Program-made: the position numbers and the translations under genes | The notes under the pieces: model-generated | The model's input: only the letters and a program-made list of their open reading frames with translations | Database searches by the model: none | Told to the model about the DNA's origin: nothing | Shown here: positions 1-3,878 of the stretch, in pieces | Position numbering within the stretch: the first letter of the stretch is position 1 | Layout: each line of letters opens with the position of its first letter | Origin: Bacteroidota bacterium | GTDB taxonomy: Bacteria; Bacteroidota; Ignavibacteria; UBA10030; UBA6906 | DNA length: 6,300 nt | Assembly: GCA_003541875.1 (NCBI GenBank) | Contig: DPLS01000259.1 | Coordinates: forward strand, 1-6,300 | Reading direction: 5' to 3'

Positions 1-33
1 GAGGCGTCGGTAGATGTTGAACAGGCCTGACGG

Positions 34-1758
34 CTATTTCCTTCGCAGCGCCAAGAAGTCCCGATTGCCGGTCAACGCAAGCATGAGATCAAATTGCATA
101 TGGTGATACTGCAGGTCTGTGACGGCGCGGTTGAACTTCCCGATATCCCTCGGGGCCACGTTGTAGGAAGCCTTGAGGATCACCTTCCAGTCTTCCGAAG
201 ACCCACTCCCCAGTCCCACAATCATACTCATCTCAGAACGCTCTGCTGCACCTGAGAGTTCGGCGTGCACCGCCTCAGCGAGCTTCTTTTCCCGTTGGAG
301 TATTCGTTCCAGCACCTTGATGTCGAATTTCTTTGTTTGAATCGCCGAAGTATAGCTTGCCCGATCCCGTGCGCGATCGCGTCCCACCTTCTGCACGTCG
401 GTGCCCACAATACGAGCAATCGTGCTGTCCAGAACCGAGGCGGTTACCGTCCAACGAGTGGTCTCTGCAATATCATCCAGCGCTTCCTCCAGATCATCAC
501 GGTTCCTGTCAATCATACCTAGTAGCTGATCCTTACCACGAGAGACAGTTCCGAACTCAAGAGGCAGAAGAATACCGTGGCCACGAAGGTCATTTAGGGT
601 GCTTTCGTGGATGCCTTGCAACTGGATCGATTCCTGCTTGTTGAGGAGCAGAACCATCGACCTGCTGATACTCATCTCGTTGGGATTGATCCTGCTCAAA
701 TAGAAACGCATCCCTTCGTAGTCGAGGGCGAAGGCGAAGCCGTGGCCATCAATTCCCTTCTCTTCGAGCATGAAGGCTTCAGGAGATGGTTCTTCCCCAT
801 CCGGGATTTTACTCACGGCATGCACATACACATACTCATTGTCCGCGAAAGCGTAGCGAGCATGAGCCATATGCTTCCCCGACCCAACAGGCTCGACGCT
901 AATAATCTCATCTTCCTCTTCATCAAGAGGCGTGGCTTCCGCGATTTCGGTGCTTTCGGTCTCAGGGGCCGTTGCAGGTTCAATTACATTTACGTCGATA
1001 GACCTGGCAGGTTCGGGTTCAGGAGGAGGTGCTGCAGGCATCCTCACCGCATACTCTGCTTCAATCTTCCTTGCGAGTTCCTCCAACTTGTGCAAGTCTT
1101 CCGCTTCACCGGCCGATTCTGGGGCTGGAGAAGGTTCAATATTCTCTTCAAGAATCTGATCTTCTTCGGCTGGAGCATCTGTGGTCAACGGCTTGCCCGG
1201 CGGAGTACGCTCAGGCAGATCGACCCTCAGGCTGATCTTGGGAAATTCAAGCTTGATGGGGTCGAGCTGCACGAATGGCAGAACAGTCTCTTTCACATTC
1301 TGCACGGGCTCGGGTTTGTCCGTCACGGCCCGCTCTTCCGGCGTTGAGGCAGGGATCCGATCTTCAAGGTCAATCTCTTTCGTGGAATTCTTGGAAACCA
1401 CCTCGACAATTGACTTCTCTTCCGGTTGTTCTGGCAACGAAGCCGGCGTGTCTGTCACTGGCAACTCATCGGGAACGGATGGCGAAAAATGATCCTCCAA
1501 CAATCCTTCCTCTACGGGCAATTGATCGCTTGTCTGATACGCGAGGGTCTTCGGAGTTTGGTGGAGGGCGTGGAGATGTTTTTGATGGTACTGCTCGACT
1601 GCTTGCTCGAATTCAACCAGGAGGTGTTCAATGACTTCGTCGATTGGGAGCGAAGTCATCTCTCCCAACATCTTCCTGATGGATTCTCGCTCGGACAAAC
1701 GCTCAAGCAGTTCATCCATCATGAGTGTCGCCAGCCGTTCTTTGGAACTTTGTTTCAT
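34..1758 (-). CDS. GvpL/GvpF-family gas vesicle domain protein with long acidic disordered N-terminal extension
   Basis: The product has 574 residues. Residues 1-65 are charged and helix-forming. Residues 70-295 are rich in Pro, Glu, Asp and Thr and look disordered. Residues 300-574 resemble the GvpL/GvpF family: YVYVHAVS (309-316), GIDGHG (335-340), HESTLNDLRGHG (384-395), LLPLEFGTVSRGKDQL (397-412), an acidic helix (416-431) followed by TRWTVTASV (434-442), a basic helical arm (455-505), then VAPRDIGKFNRAVTDL (534-549) and ALTG (561-564). Known GvpF/GvpL proteins are accessory or minor components of gas-vesicle assembly that bind GvpA; the family is usually about 200-300 residues, so this protein is about twice as long. 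The frame stays open to 2136, but that would run antisense into the sigma gene. ATG 1758 was chosen because the protein-like composition begins there and it leaves a 180-bp divergent spacer. No clear Shine-Dalgarno is present. The family call is fairly secure; a gas-vesicle role is not shown, since no other gvp gene is visible. Confidence 0.8.
   Translation of the reverse strand: MKQSSKERLATLMMDELLERLSERESIRKMLGEMTSLPIDEVIEHLLVEFEQAVEQYHQKHLHALHQTPKTLAYQTSDQLPVEEGLLEDHFSPSVPDELPVTDTPASLPEQPEEKSIVEVVSKNSTKEIDLEDRIPASTPEERAVTDKPEPVQNVKETVLPFVQLDPIKLEFPKISLRVDLPERTPPGKPLTTDAPAEEDQILEENIEPSPAPESAGEAEDLHKLEELARKIEAEYAVRMPAAPPPEPEPARSIDVNVIEPATAPETESTEIAEATPLDEEEDEIISVEPVGSGKHMAHARYAFADNEYVYVHAVSKIPDGEEPSPEAFMLEEKGIDGHGFAFALDYEGMRFYLSRINPNEMSISRSMVLLLNKQESIQLQGIHESTLNDLRGHGILLPLEFGTVSRGKDQLLGMIDRNRDDLEEALDDIAETTRWTVTASVLDSTIARIVGTDVQKVGRDRARDRASYTSAIQTKKFDIKVLERILQREKKLAEAVHAELSGAAERSEMSMIVGLGSGSSEDWKVILKASYNVAPRDIGKFNRAVTDLQYHHMQFDLMLALTGNRDFLALRRK
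1312..1479 (-). repeat. Degenerate peptide repeat in the disordered linker of the GvpL/F-like protein
   Basis: Two copies of a 12-residue motif with the pattern S-x-P-[D/E]-E-x-x-V-T-D-x-P lie 44 residues apart: SVPDELPVTDTP (residues 94-105, positions 1444-1479) and STPEERAVTDKP (residues 138-149, positions 1312-1347). A weaker echo, KPLTTDAP, occurs at residues 189-196. The DNA copies have diverged more than the peptides. The unit could be a decayed internal duplication or simply compositional bias in a Pro/Glu/Thr-rich linker. Confidence 0.4.
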
Positions 1759-1797
1759 CTCGTAGTTCGCAATTCTCGTAATATTCTGTCCCACGAA

Positions 1798-1826
1798 AAG
1801 ATACGCACCGACTGCCTTAACTTCAA
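1798..1826 (-). promoter_or_regulatory. Candidate sigma70-like promoter for the GvpL/F-like gene
   Basis: Read on the minus strand, TTGAAG (1826-1821, four of six matches to TTGACA) is followed after exactly 17 bases by TATCTT (1803-1798, four of six matches to TATAAT). Transcription would start near 1791 and give a leader of roughly 33 bases before the ATG at 1758. Spacing and position are good but the hexamers are imperfect. If the organism uses Bacteroidota-type promoters (TTTG / TAnnTTTG) this match could be fortuitous. Confidence 0.3.
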
Positions 1827-1860
1827 TGAATCTGGAGCGGGATTGTGGGAACGTGAGACA

Positions 1861-1886
1861 AGGGTTGCCCTGCAAGGTAACTTTTT
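1861..1886 (+). promoter_or_regulatory. Hairpin followed by five T in the divergent spacer, possible attenuator or operator
   Basis: GTTGCC (1864-1869) pairs with GGTAAC (1876-1881) with one G-T wobble around the 6-base loop CTGCAA, directly followed by TTTTT (1882-1886). Three further weak pairs (A1861-T1884 and two G-T) could lengthen the stem but would use part of the T run. A competing small palindrome, TTGC-CCT-GCAA, lies inside it. It sits 53 bases upstream of the sigma-factor ATG. It could be a weak factor-independent terminator or attenuator, or a protein-binding palindrome; the short stem makes chance formation possible. Confidence 0.22.
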
Positions 1887-1938
1887 GTACGTTGATAGTA
1901 GAAAAGAGGAAAGGATTACACGGTCCTGACCTCTGAAC

Positions 1939-2583
1939 ATGACCCTTTTCCAGTATGAATGCATCCAACCAGTGAAGAGCGGAACCGGCAAGAAAACTGA
2001 CGAACAGCTTATCAAGGCGATCCAGCAAGGAGATAAAGCGGCTTTTGCTTCTCTGGTCAGGCGTTACGAGGACACGGTCTACAAGTTTTCGTATAAAGTC
2101 TGCAGGAATGAAGCGAAGGCCGAAGAGACCCTGCAAGATACGTTTATCAACGTCTATCGAAAACTTGATTCGTTCGATCGGAAGTCGAAGTTTAGCACGT
2201 GGCTCTACAGCATCGTTACGAACAACTGTTTGATGAGCCGGCGAAAACGCAAGGTGGACGATTTGCTGGAGTCACTGGATGATCCTCCGGTAGATAGTAG
2301 CGGCAGGCTCAGTGAGCATGTCGCTCGGTGGGAGGAGACTCCGGCCGATGTGCTGATGCAAAAGGAACTCCAAACTCTTCTCGACAAAGCTATTTTGAAG
2401 CTGCCTGTTGACTACAGGGTCGTCTTTGTTCTGAGAGACCTTGAAGGAAGATCAACTGAAGAGACAGCAGGGATCCTGAAGATCACTGTCGAAGCCACTA
2501 AATCTCGGCTGCGGAGGGCACGGGCCTTCCTGCGAACTCAGCTTAGCCCCTATATGAGCCTGCATAGTGAGGTGGAACAATGA
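1939..2583 (+). CDS. RNA polymerase ECF-type sigma-70 factor (RpoE-like)
   Basis: This 214-residue protein directs core RNA polymerase to a specific promoter set. Region 2 spans about residues 34-104: FASLVRRYEDTVYKF, then the conserved helix ending ETLQDTFINVYRKL (63-76) and the FSTWLYSIVTNN segment (85-96) for -10 recognition and melting. Region 4 spans about 143-200: LLDKAILKLPVDYRVVFVL, then a helix-turn-helix (about 170-195, LEGRSTEETAGIL ... VEATKSRLRRAR) for -35 contact. Regions 1.1 and 3 are absent, as in ECF factors. An in-frame TGA at 1927-1929 rules out an upstream ATG. There is no Shine-Dalgarno before ATG 1939; GTG at 1972 (VKSGTGKKTDEQL) would also give a typical ECF N-terminus, so the start is uncertain by 11 residues. 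The gene overlaps the anti-sigma gene by ATGA. Its specific subgroup and target promoters cannot be read from the sequence. Confidence 0.95.
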   Translation: MTLFQYECIQPVKSGTGKKTDEQLIKAIQQGDKAAFASLVRRYEDTVYKFSYKVCRNEAKAEETLQDTFINVYRKLDSFDRKSKFSTWLYSIVTNNCLMSRRKRKVDDLLESLDDPPVDSSGRLSEHVARWEETPADVLMQKELQTLLDKAILKLPVDYRVVFVLRDLEGRSTEETAGILKITVEATKSRLRRARAFLRTQLSPYMSLHSEVEQ

Positions 2584-2840
2584 AATGCAAGCAAGTCTAT
2601 TTGCACATCTGCGACAATCTGGATGCCGAAGTGAATTCCCCTAGATGCAGGGAAATTCGAAAGCACCTCGCAACCTGCCCTGATTGTGCGGCCCTGCTAG
2701 ACTCAGTAAAAAAGACCGTCACCCTTTACAGGTCATCTCCGAGTCCTCAGGTAACGTTAAACGCCCACAAGCGTTTGGTGAAAACTATCAACCTCGCCTG
2801 GCAATCTCGACCCAAGCCTCCGCACCACCCAACGCGGTAA
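2580..2840 (+). CDS. Small zinc-binding anti-sigma factor (zf-HC2-type)
   Basis: This 86-residue protein starts inside the sigma-factor stop codon (ATGA, 2580-2583), the usual translational coupling of an ECF factor with its inhibitor. It carries the zinc-binding anti-sigma signature: Cys3 near the start, then His29-x3-Cys33-x2-Cys36 (KHLATCPDC). Cys11 and Cys23 are additional thiols. In this family the cluster-bearing domain binds the sigma factor between regions 2 and 4 and can release it upon oxidation or zinc loss. There is no transmembrane segment after the finger, so it should be cytoplasmic. The tail (66-86) is basic, proline-rich and short. The redox-sensing role is inferred from the motif; it could instead respond to another signal or act as a constitutive inhibitor. 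Confidence 0.85.
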   Translation: MKCKQVYLHICDNLDAEVNSPRCREIRKHLATCPDCAALLDSVKKTVTLYRSSPSPQVTLNAHKRLVKTINLAWQSRPKPPHHPTR

Positions 2841-2945
2841 GCATACCATGTATCCGATGATTGCATGACTCGTTTTGGTCTTTGCTGCATCCAATAGGTG
2901 TGCAGATTCAGTCTTTGCTTTCCCAATTCATCAAAGGAAATCCCA
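2841..2945 (+). other. 105-bp spacer before the small-protein cluster
   Basis: The gap between the anti-sigma stop and the DUF2892 ATG holds no convincing terminator. TTTG (2874-2877) and TAGGTGTG (2895-2902) faintly resemble a Bacteroidota-type promoter, but the 17-base gap is shorter than usual and the second element is weak. The cluster may therefore be read through from the sigma/anti-sigma operon or have its own promoter here. Confidence 0.25.
2933..2940 (+). promoter_or_regulatory. Ribosome binding site deciding the DUF2892 start
   Basis: AAAGGAAA, with GGA ending at 2938, lies seven bases before ATG 2946. It is the clearest Shine-Dalgarno in the window and favours the 2946 start over the earlier in-frame ATG at 2898, which would add a non-family N-terminus. 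Confidence 0.6.
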
Positions 2946-3164
2946 ATGAAAAAGAACATAGGCACAACAGATCGCGCCATCAGAATAATTGTCGCCGTCG
3001 TCATCAGCTTGCTCCTCCTCACTCAGCTGATTGCCGGTGTCGTGGGAACAATTCTGGGTCTCTTGGCTATCGTTTTCTTGCTCACGAGCGTATTCAGTTT
3101 CTGTCCGCTTTATGTCCCCTTCAAGATCTCGACGAGAAAAGAAGCCCCGACACAGACCAAGTAG
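2946..3164 (+). CDS. DUF2892 / YgaP-type transmembrane domain protein
   Basis: This 72-residue inner-membrane protein begins MKKNIGTTDRAIRI, the typical opening of the DUF2892 (YgaP transmembrane) family. Two hydrophobic helices follow at about residues 12-30 and 31-52, then the family's cysteine-bearing FCPLY motif (52-56, Cys53) and a basic polar tail. In YgaP this domain anchors a rhodanese (sulfurtransferase) domain; here it stands alone, as is common in this family, and its function is not established. The start at 2946 is supported by a good Shine-Dalgarno and by family alignment. It is the first gene of a four-gene plus-strand cluster, with two bases separating its stop from the next ATG. 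Confidence 0.88.
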   Translation: MKKNIGTTDRAIRIIVAVVISLLLLTQLIAGVVGTILGLLAIVFLLTSVFSFCPLYVPFKISTRKEAPTQTK

Positions 3165-3166
3165 TC

Positions 3167-3424
3167 ATGGAAGCAATTGTACAACACTCATCTCATGATG
3201 AGCAGGACCGACTGGTTCGCGAATACTGCAAGGAAGTTGAGGCGCTCATTGCCCTAGCGCGCTCACGAACCGACGCCACGAGAATCAAGGATGCTCACTG
3301 CCACAAGTTCCGGCAGGAGTGCAAGAGCAAACTGATTGTGAATGCAGCGGCAAAGTATCTGGAACAAGCCATCGAACGGAAATGGGGGGCAGATGGAACG
3401 GATCGAGCACACGACAACCATTGA
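3167..3424 (+). CDS. Hypothetical 85-residue helical protein
   Basis: I do not recognise a family. The 85-residue product is soluble, charged and probably almost wholly helical: an acidic first helix (about 10-33, QDRLVREYCKEVEALIALAR), a linker, then KDAHCHKFRQECKSKL (41-56) and a final helix AAAKYLEQAIERKW (60-73) with a His/Asp-rich tail. Cysteines occur at 21, 45 and 52, with His44 and His46 next to one of them, so metal or thiol chemistry is conceivable. The ATG lies two bases after the DUF2892 stop and the 3' end overlaps the DUF1858 gene by 32 bases in another frame, which suggests translational coupling and argues that it is real. The open frame extends upstream to 2861, but that part lies over the DUF2892 gene and is a shadow. 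No strong Shine-Dalgarno is present. Confidence 0.62.
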   Translation: MEAIVQHSSHDEQDRLVREYCKEVEALIALARSRTDATRIKDAHCHKFRQECKSKLIVNAAAKYLEQAIERKWGADGTDRAHDNH

Positions 3425-3614
3425 AGATTTGGTCGAGAATGTGCCGCGGGTCGTAGGCTACCTCATCGACCAAGGACTCCCTTGCATTGTCTGCGGACAG
3501 CCGGTGTGGGGTACTCTAGCGGAAATGGCAAGAGAAAAGGGTCGAACTGATCAGGAAATAGATAAGCTCATTGCCGATATGAACTCAAAACTCGTCCTCA
3601 AGAAATCACCATGA
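3393..3614 (+). CDS. DUF1858 domain protein (ScdA_N-like, CxxC)
   Basis: This 73-residue cytoplasmic protein consists of one DUF1858 domain. Visible family features are the TTIEDLVENVP start (8-18), VGYLIDQGLPCIVCG (21-35) with the CxxC pair Cys31/Cys34, WGTLAEMAREKG (39-50) and the closing helix TDQEIDKLIADMN (52-64). The domain occurs alone or fused to ScdA/Ric-type, hybrid-cluster-associated and other redox proteins and is thought to act in disulfide, iron-sulfur or NO-stress chemistry, though its reaction is not established. ATG 3393 matches the family N-terminus; an upstream in-frame ATG at 3342 would add a low-quality 17-residue extension lying over the previous gene. A G-rich run (GGGGGG) just upstream is only a weak ribosome site. 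It overlaps the next gene by ATGA. Confidence 0.85.
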   Translation: MERIEHTTTIEDLVENVPRVVGYLIDQGLPCIVCGQPVWGTLAEMAREKGRTDQEIDKLIADMNSKLVLKKSP

Positions 3615-3817
3615 ACATCTGGTTCAAACGAAGTTTGCTTGTAATTGTGGGGGGAGCAGCGGGATTTGCTTATTACCATTTTATCGGTTGCGCAAGCGGC
3701 ACCTGCCCAATCACATCAAGCCCATACATTAGCACGGTATACGGAGCTCTCGTTGGAGGAGTGATAGGGATGGGAAGCGGCACGAAGAAGCAGACCGGAC
3801 AGAATCAGCAGGGATAA
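3611..3817 (+). CDS. DUF6132-type small membrane protein
   Basis: This 68-residue membrane protein starts within the stop of the DUF1858 gene (ATGA, 3611-3614). It has a basic N-terminus (NIWFKR), a first hydrophobic helix (about 8-25), the motif GCASGTCPITSSP (26-38) with Cys27 and Cys32, a second small-residue-rich helix (about 40-56, STVYGALVGGVIG) and a basic/Gln-rich tail. The GCxSGTCPI-T-S-P loop between two helices is what I associate with DUF6132 proteins of Bacteroidota and Chlorobi; function is unknown. The paired cysteines at the membrane surface and the neighbouring CxxC protein suggest shared thiol or sulfur chemistry, by inference. It is the last gene of the cluster. Confidence 0.8.
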   Translation: MNIWFKRSLLVIVGGAAGFAYYHFIGCASGTCPITSSPYISTVYGALVGGVIGMGSGTKKQTGQNQQG

Positions 3818-3822
3818 AGAGA

Positions 3823-3852
3823 AAGGCCCATGCCATTCACGACATGAGCCTT
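3823..3852 (-). terminator. Terminator-like hairpin between convergent genes
   Basis: AAGGCCCATG (3823-3832) pairs with CATGAGCCTT (3843-3852) over ten positions with a single C-A mismatch, around a 10-base loop. On the minus strand the stem is followed by the pyrimidine-rich TCTCTTTATCCC, so it fits best as the end of the T9SS cargo transcript. On the plus strand the following bases (CCTCACCC) are poor in T, so termination of the small-gene cluster here would be weaker. It lies 27 bases beyond the cargo stop and 6 bases beyond the DUF6132 stop. Confidence 0.5.
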
Positions 3853-3878
3853 CCTCACCCACATGCTTCCACTTCCAC

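Noticed and set aside
1..30. Possible end of a convergent plus-strand gene (frame ending in EASVDVEQA then TGA at 28-30)
   Set aside because: The frame is open from base 1 and the acidic tail is plausible, but nine codons are too few to support a gene. A convergent neighbour ending three bases from the GvpL/F-like stop remains possible.
607..1347. 246-codon plus-strand open frame
   Set aside because: It lies antisense to the acidic linker of the GvpL/F-like gene. The predicted protein is Arg/Phe-rich with no motif, as expected for the complement of Pro/Glu-rich coding sequence.
1865..1893. Sigma70-like pair TTGCCC / TACGTT with 17-base spacing for the sigma gene
   Set aside because: The -10 matches only three of six positions and the -35 overlaps the hairpin, so it is too weak to annotate. 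TTGATA at 1892-1897 has no acceptable -10 either.
1426..1929. 167-codon plus-strand open frame
   Set aside because: It is antisense to the N-terminal region of the minus gene and crosses the promoter spacer; no ribosome site or family resemblance.
1759..2136. N-terminal extension of the GvpL/F-like frame to an ATG at 2136 (700 residues)
   Set aside because: It would run antisense through the start of a well-supported sigma-factor gene and over the whole spacer, and the extra residues do not resemble a domain.
2861..3166. Upstream extension of the 85-residue frame to ATG 2861
   Set aside because: The extension overlaps almost all of the DUF2892 gene in another frame and is His/Arg/Cys-rich nonsense; ATG 3167 fits the gene spacing.
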